Position numbers and translations under genes: made by a program
The notes under the pieces: model-generated
The model's input: only the letters and a program-made list of their open reading frames with translations
The model's database searches: none
Told to the model about the DNA's origin: nothing
DNA from: Escarpia spicata
Taxonomy: Eukaryota; Annelida; Polychaeta; Sabellida; Siboglinidae
Direction of reading: 5' to 3'
Assembly (NCBI GenBank): GCA_963995525.1
Contig: OZ023213.1
Coordinates: 36,142,350-36,206,349 of the forward strand
DNA length: 64,000 bases
Part shown: in pieces, positions 10,803 to 22,670 of the stretch
Position numbering within the stretch: position 1 is the stretch's first letter
Layout of the letters: the number at the start of each line of letters is the position of its first letter

Positions 10803-12580
10803 TTTTGAGCACGTGCAGTGCGCAGCACAAGGCTTTCCTATTTTACATCGACACCGCAAAAGCTCCCAGCACGCCTTGGTAGCTTCAGGGAGCGTTGACC
10901 AAAGAGGAGACCATCTCCTATCCTCGAACGTTCATCCAAAGTCCGGGAAACGGCACATCCGGCTGAGCCACGGAACTCATAGACCATATACTTGCCAGGT
11001 AGATACTGCGCATGACGTATTGCAGCAATGCATCCTCTGTTGGTGGTAGACGATCCAAGGCGCAGTTTTTCTTAGTGAAACATTCTCGTCTTGCCTCATT
11101 AACAGACGTTGCTGCACTTGACGTGTCATACATTGTGATGACGAACTTCTCCATCAACTTAAATTCTAGACTAGCCACATCTAACTTGGCTAACGATTAC
11201 CTCGCTGTGGTTGCAAATGCCTCTATCACACCAGGAACTTCAGACCAAGCCGACCTTTTCCCCGCGCCATGAAAAGCTGAAACTACATCACAGTAAGTCA
11301 TGGCATGGAACATCAGGAGTCCATTAGCCTTCCGCTCTCTAAGGCTGTCAGAAACAGTGTTGACGTGTATGTTTCTGAAGTTTCGCCCTCTTCTGAATGC
11401 CACCTACAGTTGGACGTTACCGATGGTCGTTGTCACACAGAAGATGACGACAACATCCGTGTCTACATGGCGCACCACGTCTGTCTTCGCCCCTTGCTGA
11501 AGAGCATGTAGTGAGTGGTATATTGCACGCCTGTCTGCCTCTTCGTGGGAACACAATTCATCCATGACTGTCCCATGAGCAACTACACTGTCTCCAGTTG
11601 TCACGCACACCACCTTGTCTTCTGGCCAATGCTCCGTCTGGATTGTTTATCCAAGAAACTTGAAAAGATCATCCTTGTTTTTTGAGTCACGCAGGAACTC
11701 TGACCATTTCTTTGGAACCTTGGCTTGCTTTGTACCTCGCACTCTTCCACCGTGTCCGCTGGTATCGACACATTTGTCCCACACAATGTCCAACCTCGAA
11801 GTCGATTCACGTTCCCTCTTGGTGAATGGTATGAACACTTGCTCGGCGTATTCCTGGAACGTTGCGCAGCCTGTGCGGGTCAGCATGTGAGTTAGGACAG
11901 GTCCTTCAAAAACTTTGTGTCTACAAATGGAGGAGCCTCGGTTCGGTCGGGAACATCAAGACAAGACAGCAGGTCCGATTTTGTACCAAACCTCACTTCC
12001 CCAAATTGTGACAGAGGGGGCGGGAAAGATTGGTTCTCGTGCACACAAAAACACAGCGGGGTCGCCGTCGCGGACTTTGTTTGCAATATATAACTTGCCA
12101 AACAGTGATGCGTTTGCTTTGATGTTCGGCAGCTGCGTGCCTTTCTTCTCGCCTCGTGTGAACATCGTCAACGCTGCATGGGGCATGTTCTCCAGGTGCA
12201 CGCTGACCCGTAGACTGTAGGTTCATATGGTCGAGGCTGAAGAACATGAACACAAGTGCTTCCGTGCAGGCGACATAGAGCTCAAAGTTCTTCTCTCGAT
12301 ACGCCCTGACGAAGATGAGCACAAGTTTCTCCATCCGCAAGATGAAATCATAGAAGGCGAAAGTTGGGAAACATGTGTCTTCTTCGCCCTCCATGCTTCT
12401 TTCTCGTTCGCCTCACCGGCACTCTTGGCCGCATCAACGGCCTCTTTCTGTAGTACGGCCAAATCAGCTGCCGTGAATTGGTGAGCATGTCGCGTTCTAG
12501 TAATATGCGCAACTTCCAGGAAGGTATCAGCTGTGCCCCGTCGCCGTTTCATGCATAACACTCTAATATCGCTCACATTT
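10790..12580 (-). pseudogene. broken transposon gene of a multicopy invertebrate family, Cys-rich C-terminus
   Basis: Successive minus-strand pieces, in order from 12576: TFLEVAHITRTRHAHQFT; FAFYDFILRMEKLVLIFVRA (to ~12220); MHLENMPHAALTMFTRGEKK (12201-11956); FQEYAEQVFIPF and RLDIVWDKCVD (11886-11647); ELCSHEEADRRAIYH and VRHVDTDVVVIF (11613-11404); FRNIHVNTVSDSL and AMTYCDVVSAFHG (11403-11197); VITMYDTSSAATSVNEARR and LPPTEDALLQYV (11178-10918); then a Cys-rich tail with CRCKIGKPCAAHCTC (near 10830). From memory, the HEEAD, VDTDV and HAMTxCD blocks recur in a large uncharacterised repetitive family of cnidarians, molluscs and fishes, possibly with a nuclease-like (PIN/FEN) fold; I could not test this. 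Several frame breaks make it a pseudogene. Its place between inverted ends suggests it encodes the mobility protein. Confidence 0.7.
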
Positions 12581-12929
12581 TGATCAAAGTCGTTGTAATA
12601 TTTTCAAATGCGAGTATTTTTGGTAGTATTCATTTATCTATCATCACACAGTGAATATCTTAGCAGTGATTTGACTGACGATATATGATCAAATCGCAAA
12701 CAACACGTGTAATTATGCATTTACTTTTAATAGCGTCTGGCATTGCGTTCGTCTCGAGTCTGGCAGGTGGCTGACAGCATCATCTACACGCTACTAATTT
12801 CCGTTCATTAATTTACCTATTTAGAAGTAGGTCTTGAAGTAAAACAAAATAGACTAACAAATAAACTTAGCTTGCATATATGCACAAAACAGCTGCCCTG
12901 CTGAAGAATACACATTTCCCTATCATTAC

Positions 12930-13329
12930 CATTTGACCTTGACATCTTCAGGTTACTGACGTGTAATTTTGACATTCACGGTCAAGAACACAACATCAGA
13001 TTTGGATCCGGCATGCATGCGTAAAAACAGCGATAGTACTGAAAAAATATGGGATGTTTTTGAAAAAACAAATGACCGTGACATTCAAGGTCATGTATAT
13101 ATACAAACATGCCCACATAGATGCATACATACATCATTATACACACACATTCGTACATATGTACAAAACAGTGGTGGTATTGAAACATATATATTTCACG
13201 TTCAGTAACATTTGACCTTGCAATTCAAGGTCAAGGACGCAAAATCTGACCTGGAGCCCCCTCTAAGCGGATTCGCCATGAAATTTTACATATATGGTCC
13301 AATGTTCATGCTTTTATCCGGCAAGTAAC
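12930..13329 (-). repeat. right terminal inverted repeat of the 3.6-kb transposon
   Basis: Reverse complement of 9744-10140 at moderate identity. TCAAGGTCA or its complement occurs at 12934-12942, 13085-13093 and 13225-13233. Confidence 0.85.
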
Positions 13330-13352
13330 GATTCGGCCAAAAATTTGCCCTA

Positions 13353-13575
13353 ACAAACCAGACTACAGGTGGTTTTATCGAAATAAAGTTAATTAAATGA
13401 AGGGGCCATCTCGTAAAAGAATGGGTATTCTCAAAACGCTAAGAATCGTTATAAAAAATTTAAGAAGTCATTAACAAATTAAAAAGCTGATTGTCGCAAT
13501 AAATTTACTGACCATCTAAAAAAATAAAAGGGTCTTCTTAACAAAGTTAAGGAATCATATAAAAAGTGTAACTAG
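13353..13575. repeat. left inverted-repeat arm, innermost segment
   Basis: It continues the arm after the transposon and pairs with about 14457-14660; shared blocks include AACGCTAAGAATCGTTA and TAAGGAATCATAT. The pairing stops at AAAAAGTGTAA. Confidence 0.8.
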
Positions 13576-14045
13576 CCATTGACAATGAACCAGCTTATTG
13601 TCTCAATAAATAAACGGAACATTAAAAAATATACGTGTTTATTAAAAATAATTGTCTGATCGTCTCAACGCATTAAGGGGTGGTCAAGGCAATAAATGGT
13701 AATCTCTCAATAGAGGGATTGTCTCATAAAGGGTCACCACAATGTAAATTTTCATTAAAAAGAATAAGTTGATAGGCTTGACAACATAAGTGGTCTTAAC
13801 ATAATTATAAAGGGGCAGTCTCACAAATAAATGGATCCTGGTGTTGATTAAAAAGACCTGACTAAGCGTGACACGGCATTCTGGATCATCTCAAAACTTT
13901 AAGGGTTATTCTCATAAAATAATAAGTTTTTCTCAAAAAAATTAAACCGTTATTTCACGCACAAATGTAATTTTTCATTAAAAGAACTAAGTTCTGATGC
14001 TCTTTGCAGTGTGATATGATCGCCGAATGTTCAATTATGTTCCAT
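13576..14045. other. central unpaired AT-rich region of the foldback-like element
   Basis: It is made of degenerate AT-rich units (variants of TAAGGGGT-ATCTCA) without an inverted partner. No gene seen. Confidence 0.5.
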
Positions 14046-14049
14046 ATTT

Positions 14050-14440
14050 GTCAAGTAATCGTCAAGGTTATTGTCAACGAAATTTTGAAGAGGTGTTCCA
14101 TTTGATGCGAAGGATATGCCCGAAGATCGATTTCTTGTCTACAGATGTGCACCGAACGCAGAATGCCAATTCCCTGTTATTGGTCCGTAATTGCCGCGCG
14201 GAATAGTTCAGCGCATCAGCGGCTGTGATTGTTTCGGTCGGCACTGGCGAACTGTTGTCCAACAAAGGACAAACTACTTTTTTGGCTTTGCGTCCATAAT
14301 ATATCTCAAACGGACTCTTCCAGCCCAGTTCTTCTTTCGGATCCTAATAGTAGCTCGTGGACCCAATGAACTCCCTTTCTCTTAAACCGTAGCAGTTCAT
14401 ACGCATTTTTTGGTCTAAACTGCCGATGCATTCTTTCGAT
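14050..14440 (-). pseudogene. integrase remnant (KRBA2/Ginger-like DDE integrase, C-terminal part)
   Basis: On the minus strand, from about 14440: KIERMHRQFRPKNAYELL, then RKGVHWVHELLL. After one frame change come ELGWKSPFEIYYGRKAKK (near 14320-14270) and ADALNYSARQLRTNNRELAF (to 14074). The SPFEIYYGR block and the SHR/MHR..R start are typical, from memory, of the end of the integrase core in KRBA2/SCAND3-type and Ginger-type integrases, where ERSHR and the SPFE-YYGR signature follow the last catalytic Glu. The catalytic D-D-E residues lie in missing sequence, so this is a relic. It is the only coding trace in the centre of the inverted-repeat structure. Confidence 0.65.
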
Positions 14441-14456
14441 TTTGACTTGACTTTGC

Positions 14457-16680
14457 GAATGGTATTACACTTTTTAATATGATTCCTTACTTTTGTTAAG
14501 AAGAACCTTTAATTTATTTGAGATGGTCCCTCTGTTCGCTGAGACAATCCGATCTTTAATTTGTTAATGACTTTTTACACACTTTGTAACGATTCTTAGC
14601 GTTTTTAGAAGACCCATTATTTTTACGATATAGCCCCTTAATTTAATTAACTTTATTTAGAAAAGACCACTTGTTTTTGATGACCCCGCAATGTGTTGAT
14701 ATGATCTGATTTCATTATTAAAGTACCCCTTAATGATGCCTTTTAAAATGAAGTATTCTTTAAATTATATTTTATATAATCCCTTAATCTCAGTCGTATT
14801 TTAAGACATTTAGGTTCCCGTTATCGTTTAGATGAACCTATTAGTTGATTGATAGTACCCTTAACTTCATGTATTATGAGATTACTCCTTAATTGTTTCA
14901 GCTGATCCCTATTTTATTATTTTGAGATTATCTTTCAGTTTCTAATAATCTTATAGTATCACTCATTAACATTGCATTTTGAATTTTTTTTGAGATGACC
15001 CCTTAATTTGATCAAATAATTATCAGGTAGGGCAATTGTAAATATACTTTAAGGTTTGTTAATTTATTAAGATAATCCCATAATTTAGTGTAGATTACAC
15101 CTTTCATTTGTTGAGGTGACGATTTTTTAATGACCACCCTTCGTCTTAGCCACACTGTCTGATTTGGTCCAATTGTTTGCCGACATGTAGCTACTTCGTT
15201 ACCTGGGAGGTTATGTGAACCGGGTTCCATGTGTTCTCCCAGAAAACAAGCGGCTGACTCGTTCTGAAAATTCCTCTTAAATATACATTAGTGAACGTCG
15301 ACTGGATGCCAGCACGGCTAGCGGTTATAAGGGTGAACATGAGGATGTCGATGAAGATGAGGAGGAGGCTAAGAATGTCATTGTCGTTGCCCTAATCATC
15401 GTAATGATTATAACCATCATCGTCATCATCTTCCTCATAATAATTATCATCATTGTCGTCGTCATCATAGTCATAATAATCATCATCTTCATCACTAAGA
15501 TGACGCCTTCATTGTGTTCATCGTCCTCTTGATAATCACCACAATCATTTGTCATCCTCATTATCACCGTCGTCATCATCATTAGTACCATCAACATCAA
15601 CATCATCGATCATTATCATTATCAACAATAACAACAACACAGTCATCATAATCGTCATCATGACAAGCATCATCATCATCATCATAGCCACATCAGCAAT
15701 AACACTCATTCGTTTTACGAGATGGCACATTAGTTTAATTAACTTTTTTCGACAAGACTACATGATTTTATTAGGTGACCCCAGAATGTGTTGCTATGAT
15801 CATCTGGTTCATTATTATATTACCTTTTAAATTATTCTTTAAATTATTGTTGATATAATCTTTTACTGTTGGTCATATTTTAAAATATTTGGTTTCCCGT
15901 TATCTTATGGATGAGCCTTGCAATTGATTGAGATTACCCTTAACTTCATGTTTTGAGACTACCTCTTAATTGTTTCAGCTGATCCTTTTTTGATTATTTA
16001 AATATTACCTTTTTGCTTCCTAATAATGTTATAGTATCACTCATTAACATTGCATTTTTATATTACCCCTAAGTTGTTTGACCTTACCCGTTAATTGGCT
16101 AGCATGGCTAGGAAAAGAAAGTCATTGTTGTCGTCATGATCATCGTAATAATTATTACCGTCATCATCATTGTCGTCGTCATCTTATTCATAACCATCAT
16201 CATCTTCGTCACTAAGATGGCGTCTTCATCGTCCTCCTCCGTATTATCATAAACATATATCATACTCATAATCACCGTCTTCCCTATCAGTACTAACATC
16301 ATCATTATCTTTATCAACAACGCCGTCATTATAATCATCATCATAACTTTCATCACCACCTTCGTTAAAATAATTATCATCAGCAGAATCATCGTCATCA
16401 TCATTAAGATGACCCCTTAATTGTCCTCGTCATCATCATCATAATCATTTATCATCCTCATTATCACTATCTGCATCATCACTACTAACATCATCATCGT
16501 AATCTCCATCATCGTCGTCATAATCATCATCATCATATGTGTTACATTACTGGTCGATTATTATATTACTTGTCGATTATTACAATACTGATCGTTGTTA
16601 TTACATTACTGGTCGATTATTACATTACTGGTTGGTTATTACATTACTGGTTGGTTATTACATTACTGGTTGTAACATGC
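14457..16680. repeat. right inverted-repeat arm of the foldback-like element (uninterrupted)
   Basis: About 2.2 kb, reverse complement of the four left-arm segments in the expected order. CATCAT-rich blocks lie at 15390-15710 and 16125-16530, and the CATTACTGGTCGATTATTA array at 16537-16680. Because no element interrupts it, it acts as the reference for the insertions on the left. Confidence 0.8.
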
Positions 16681-16816
16681 GTTAGTGTGCGTGTGAGCAT
16701 GCATGCGTGCGCGTGTGTTTGTGTGATTTGTCATGTATAATTAATCGTCTAAAACGGAAGTTTTTAAAGTAATCCTTGAGACATTCCTAATTTACGGGGC
16801 TGAAAGAGGGTATGTC

Positions 16817-16905
16817 ACAAAAAGCGTGCATGACCCATTGAATTGATGCTGCCCAGTACTATTGTGTAGATCACTCAGTCATTGGATTGATGCTGCCCAC
16901 TACCA
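16817..16905. repeat. ~57-bp tandem duplication before the hairpin
   Basis: Two copies containing ATTGATGCTGCCCA(G/C)TAC and a GTAGATCACTCAGT-like segment precede the long hairpin; the repeated AATCACTCAG words are shared with the hairpin stem. Confidence 0.7.
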
Positions 16906-16908
16906 GGG

Positions 16909-16999
16909 ATGCTGTGTACATGAGACGCTGAGTGATTTACACAGTAGTGGTGGGCCACTACTACTATGTAAATCACTCAGCGTCTCATGTACACAGCAT
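16909..16999. repeat. 91-bp near-perfect hairpin
   Basis: Left stem 16909-16950 and right stem 16955-16999 pair over 42 bp with one mismatch and one 3-base bulge, around a TGGG loop. The stem begins ATGCTGTGTACATGAGACGC and ends with the complement. It could be a small foldback element, or if transcribed a long RNA hairpin. Confidence 0.9.
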
Positions 17000-17003
17000 A
17001 ATG

Positions 17004-17006
<3 letters not shown>

Positions 17007-17098
<92 letters not shown>
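17007..17098. repeat. (AC)n-(AT)n compound microsatellite
   Basis: About 50 bp of AC followed by about 40 bp of AT directly after the hairpin. Confidence 0.98.
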
Positions 17099-17101
<3 letters not shown>

Positions 17102-17267
17102 ACCAGCGATCTCGGAGACATTGTGCCGGAGGCTAGCCCAATGTACAGGTCGCAGAAGTAATTGAGTGGTGAGATCTGGCTACTGGGCAAATAACGAATG
17201 GACAGAAAAGAGCATGTCCATCTTAATATAATTATATTAAGCTATTCGCGTTTAATTTAGGTATTAT

Positions 17268-17465
17268 AGCAGTACCGACTTGACAACAGTATACGGGTGT
17301 CTAGATGACGACGACGACGGCGATGACGACGGCGATGATGATGATGATGATTATGAAACTTCGCTACAAATGTTGGTGTCATTGACCAAACAACGCCAAC
17401 AACCTTTTGACCAAAGCGAACCTTCTGTTCTCCGGCATGCGACGGACACTCCAGCTATCAGCTGA
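17268..17465 (+). CDS. possible terminal exon with Asp-rich tract
   Basis: A GCAG acceptor-like site (17264-17267) precedes a frame open to TGA at 17463. It encodes a run of Asp/Gly, then YETSLQMLVSLTKQRQQPFD and ends TDTPAIS. AATAAA words follow near 17656. The Asp tract comes from a GATGAC simple repeat, so this may be chance. No family recognised and no partner exon found. Confidence 0.18.
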   Translation, partial: SSTDLTTVYGCLDDDDDGDDDGDDDDDDYETSLQMLVSLTKQRQQPFDQSEPSVLRHATDTPAIS

Positions 17466-18612
17466 TGTATGTAATTAAAAAACTGTCCATACCCTAGTAT
17501 ACATTGGATTATCTTTAAAGTGGTACCACCGCATGTCGTGCTTAAGAGTAAAAACAGTGAGTTTTTTCAAAACGCTGAATCGATGACACCTTTATAGAAA
17601 CATCCAGATGCGTTCCAGTCCCGATGCAATAATTTACAAACAACCAGACACACTAAATAAATAAAACTGCAAAAATGGTGTGACGCCTTACAAATAGATG
17701 TGCACAAAGAGGGTATTTGCCGATCACGGCCAGGGACATTTCAAAGCCGAGTGGCTTTTAGCTCTAATTGTATAACGAACACACAGGTTTTGCGTTGTGC
17801 ACCGGGGACATGATAAATTGTCAGAGAAATAGGATATATTGCGGCCACGTCGGATCGGCAAAACAAAGATCAGTTGTAATATACTATTGAATGAGTTAGA
17901 CTGCCGTATTCAACATGTAAAGCGCAGCGTATCAGAATCCCAATGGTAGTATTACCATTGAACCTAGTTGTATAGTTCAATATATCATGCAATCAACGAT
18001 GGCGTTCTCAAAAACAACCTAATAGCTATAAATCCATTATGTAGTCGTATTCCCACCCCTGGAAAGGCCAGAGAAATAAAATGAAAACCCACAGCTAGCA
18101 TTGGATAATGGTTGTATTTGATCCACGCATTATTTAAAGCTAGAAGCCGAAATACAATGTTTTCGTTCGTATCTTTGAAGGATAATTTTGCAAAAAAATA
18201 CAAATCAATCCGTTATTCAAATATGATGCTATCTCGTTTTTGCAAATGCATTGGACATACAATTAAATAATTGTTGACCAGGCCAGTGAAAATTCTATGA
18301 AAAGGGTAGAGGTAGTTTGACAGTTACACACACCATTATTTACATAAGCATATTCACTGTTTAGCAAGTTATCCGATCTAACGATCAAACTCGACTGCGC
18401 TTGAATATTTATTGTATTCATGCATAACATATTCGACAATGTCAACGACCGTTATTCGCGATGGGTTAAACTTTAAATGGAATAAAACAATCGTTTTAAA
18501 ATAACCTTAATTGGTTCTTGAATAATGAAATATCTTTAATACCAGAATAAATATATTGAAGGTATGCTGTCCTGTCGGCCAAATTGCGTTCAATAATCTA
18601 GAAGCATTGTGA
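17466..18612. other. no gene or repeat recognised
   Basis: AT-rich DNA without a supported feature. Confidence 0.4.
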
Positions 18613-18691
18613 ATGTTGTGTTCGCTCAAATTATATACAAAGTATCAGAATTGTGAAAACCACCTGTTGTCTACAGCTTCCGTTATGTGCA

Positions 18692-19586
<895 letters not shown>

Positions 19587-19604
19587 AGTGGACCTCGAGT
19601 GGAT

Positions 19605-19650
19605 ATTTATATATATATATCCATATATATATATATATATATATATATAA
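19605..19650. repeat. (AT)n microsatellite
   Basis: TATA-type repeats with one CC interruption. Confidence 0.95.
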
Positions 19651-19689
19651 AGGTGCCGAGGTCCAGTCTCATTTTCCATAGTCATCGGC

Positions 19690-21325
19690 TTCTTTGAACT
19701 TTTGTGGTTTTAAAGGATACTTTGTCAAGCACATTCCAGTCACTGCTGGCACGTCACATGCGCCTGTCTTCCTGTGTGTATTCATCACCGTCGTCTTGAC
19801 TCGGGCTTGTGCAACTAATTTCCTGTAATTAAATGTCCATGATGCGTTCTTCTTCAATTATGTAAGCTTACGCCTTCTGTCGCTCACAGTCGGCTTCCTT
19901 CTTTTAAAAACGGCTGATAGTTCCAATTCCCGACCAAATATGTTGGTTCAGTCGAGTCGTCCTAAAATTTCGGGCGGGGTGATCACTGTCAATAGCCGAA
20001 GGTCGATTGACGGGTTCGTGGTTCGAATCCACCTACCACTGGACGTTTCGACAGTTGGGCAATTTCGTTCACCACACGTTGCCTGTGTCTTCCTGGAGAG
20101 ACGCTACAAACCGTTTGTCACTTCTACCTGGTTTCTATGCCAAGGAAAGTTTACGATCCCTTTCAGGGGGTAAATGTGTACCCAGTGGTGGACTCGCTAA
20201 ATCTACAGTAGCTTTGCACTTCGCAATTGTGTGTATCAGTAGTCAGAAGCGAAGACCAACTGGTAAAGCTAATATGACGATCTTCACGATGACACTCATT
20301 GTGTTTAACATTTTCATATACTTGGCATTCAGGCTTGTAGCGGTTCTGCCAACCATGAAAGCTACTGTTTTCATCCCGCGAGTAGCATTGTGAACAATTT
20401 AACTTTTGGTCCGCCAGCCGCATGAAATATCTCCGCGGCCGCAGGTTGCAGATCCATGCAATAGCCAACACAATAGATGAACCGCAGAATGCATAATTCA
20501 ACCTCTCCTCCCCGAGGTTCTCATTGGAAACCATTACTTGCGGATGTTTGCCAGTCGCTAAGCGAATTTAAAAGAGTGCTAACACTGTTATGTTACCTAC
20601 ACCATGAATATTGATGACCTAATATATGGCCAACATAAATTGTGTAGGTAGTACTTTCCGGCCATGGAATTAGTGAAGATGTGTATCTACGTTGCAAACA
20701 CAATACAACATTACCAGTATGTCATGGCATCGCCTTGACTGTGCTTGCATTTTCCGTGCTACAGTCTACAATTCAAGGTACACGTCTTTATTTTCCCAAT
20801 ACAATTTGAACACAGTCTGTTTAATTGTTCGCCACGTACAAACGTGGCTTCCACGTGTATATCATGTTAACCATAGACCTCTGACATTTGACGCCTATCT
20901 TGGTTCACTAAGTTTGCACCGTTAGGTTAGCAGAACATACGTGTGTATGCCACCATCTCCTCGTTCTACAATAATAATTTGCAAATGCACAACAACAAGT
21001 TTCTTATTGGGTTAAATGTGACGTAACTACATTTGTGGAATGCTTTGCATAATATGCTACCGTCGTGAGTACAAATGAAACACGATGTAGCTTATTGCCC
21101 TTAATCGTTTTTCTCTCAAACTGTTAGTTCAATAGGCAGTGCCTCGAAATGTCTCAATGAACGGGTTGAAAATCAAGCGTTCTGCTTCATATATCGCATC
21201 CCGGGTCTGGTCAGAAATTCATGTAACAATGTGGCGTTTCGTCCTGAAAATGAAAGGAAAATCAAAATTATTTAGTTACCACATCTCTCTCAAAGCAGAT
21301 TCAGATGTTCCTTACAAGTAGTACA
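19690..21325 (+). repeat. segmental duplication, copy 1
   Basis: It is highly similar to 22200-24127 plus 25648-25785 in the same orientation. Shared landmarks: TTTGTCAAGCACATTCCAGT (19726 and 22218), GGGGGTAAATGTGTACCCAG (20166 and 22651), CTTATTGGGTTAAATGTGA (21003 and 23932) and the CTGGTCAGAAATTCATGTAA block (21207 and 25678). No gene is evident; the unit contains a SINE. Confidence 0.9.
19975..20175 (+). mobile_element. tRNA-derived-type SINE
   Basis: It contains a GGTTCGAATCC box B (about 20031) and an upstream box A-like TAGCCGAAGG, followed by a GGGCAATTTCGTTCAC ... GTTGCCT core and a CCAAGGAAAGTTTACGATCC tail. The same family occurs at 22475 (inside the duplicated segment) and at 50090. 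It is a mobile element, not a tRNA gene: no cloverleaf is evident. Confidence 0.65.
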
Positions 21326-21788
21326 AAACATTACATGCATCAGATATTTAAACTGCTGTTGTGCAAAAGAAAATTTATTTGTCTTCCGTTATGTGCCATT
21401 ATATATATATATATATGTGTACATATATGTGCATATATGTTCTTGTAAGCACGCGTGAGTGGGAGATTAGGTCAGAATTTGTTAGTGTAGAAATGTTAAT
21501 TGTTATTAACTGGTAGTGTTGGCGTTTCTTAGTTACTCGGGATGCATTAGTTAGCAGAGAATACATCAACAGTGTATGTATGCGCGTAATAATTTAAAGT
21601 AATCAAGCATTGCATATTTGACAATCAACGACCGTGATTAGCGATGGGCTAAATTGACTGAGGACATTGTTTTAAACATATTTGTTTGTTTAATTTTTAC
21701 TTTTATGCTGGCCGCAAAATAGCGCTTAATTAGCGTGACGTATTTAAAATGTTGCCTTCACGAAACGTTCAAAGTTCATACAAACTGT

Positions 21789-21789
21789 T

Positions 21790-21822
<33 letters not shown>

Positions 21823-21880
21823 ATATATATATATATATTATATATATACATATACATATATATATATATATATATATTCG
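21789..21880. repeat. AT-rich simple repeat
   Basis: TATA repeats with ATAA and ACAT interruptions. Confidence 0.95.
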
Positions 21881-22474
21881 TTTCTTTGAACCATTACCTT
21901 CTAGTCTACTCATTGGCGATGTATAAAAAGACCACAAAGGGAGTTATTTAAAAATTTACTTGTTTCACAAGACTGCATTAGTGGTCAGACATTCTGGACA
22001 GTACATGGTCAGCAATACTGTGTGTTACTCCACAGGTTGATGTAAGCAGGCGAGGGAAGTGTAAACGTGCGTTTCCATAATTGCTCTTTGAACTTGGCTG
22101 AAAGCCGCATGTGGGACGAAATACAACTGAATCAACAAACATCCTCTTCTACTAATACAACCCCTGTATTGACAGGGTGATTCCTGGTAACGAAATAGAC
22201 AAGGTCGATTTAAAGGAGACTTTGTCAAGCACATTCCAGTCACTGCTGGTACGTCGCATGCGCCTGTCTTCCTGTGTGTAATCATCACCGACGGCTTGAC
22301 TCGGGCTTGTGCGACTCATTTCCTGTAATCAATGCGTTCTTCTTCAATTATGTAGGCTTGCGCCTTCTGCCGTTTAACATCGGCTTCCTTCTTTTAAAAA
22401 CGGCTGACAGTTGCAATTTCCGACCAAATACGTTTTGGTTCAGTCGAGTCGTCCTGAAATTTGAGGCGCGGTGA

Positions 22475-22670
22475 CCACTACCGACAGACCACGGTCGATT
22501 GAGAAGTTCGGGGTTCGAATCCACCTACCAATCGCCGTTTCGACACTTGGGCAGTTTCGTTCAGCGGCACGTTGCCTACGCATGAGACGCTACAAGTCAT
22601 TTGTCACTTCTACCTGGTATCTATGCCAAGAGAAGTTTACAATTCCTTTCAGGGGGTAAATGTGTACCCA
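22475..22670 (+). mobile_element. tRNA-derived-type SINE (copy in segmental duplication)
   Basis: Counterpart of the copy at 19975, with the box B GGTTCGAATCC near 22512. It was duplicated with the surrounding DNA and does not represent a separate insertion. Confidence 0.65.

Larger units (their letters stand above)
9723..13352. mobile_element. DNA transposon with ~400-bp terminal inverted repeats, inserted in the left arm
   Basis: The left end (TAGGG at 9723) and right end (CCCTA at 13348) face each other. Long inverted repeats pair 9744-10140 with 12930-13329 and share, for example, TTGCCGGATAAAAGCATGAA and GTTACTGAACGTGAAATATA. Between them a broken gene lies on the minus strand (12576-10790). 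The host arm reads GTCATCAAAAC on the left and CAGGTGGTTTTATC on the right; the right arm of the host element (about 14665-14682) shows the two joined with nothing between. The superfamily is not certain; the AGGG ends would fit several cut-and-paste groups. Confidence 0.8.
2893..16680. mobile_element. giant foldback-like transposable element (composite, degraded)
   Basis: The two ends are inverted copies of each other. From outside to inside each arm has: an array of GACCAGTAATGTAATAA-type units, a GATGAT-rich block, an AT-rich block of degenerate AATTAAGGGGTCATCTCA-like units, a second GATGAT-rich block, and more AT-rich units. The right arm (about 14457-16680) is continuous. The left arm is continuous only after removing three later insertions (3772-5111, 5792-9514, 9723-13352). 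The centre (13576-14456) is unpaired and encodes an integrase remnant on the minus strand. Long inverted arms made of short direct units are the hallmark of foldback elements; a link to Ginger/KRBA2-type integrase elements is inferred from the centre. The exact ends and target duplication were not resolved. Confidence 0.75.

Noticed and set aside
20030..20045. tRNA gene suggested by GGTTCGAATCC
   Set aside because: Box B only, with no cloverleaf; the sequence recurs with a shared non-tRNA core at 22510 and 50109, so it is a SINE.
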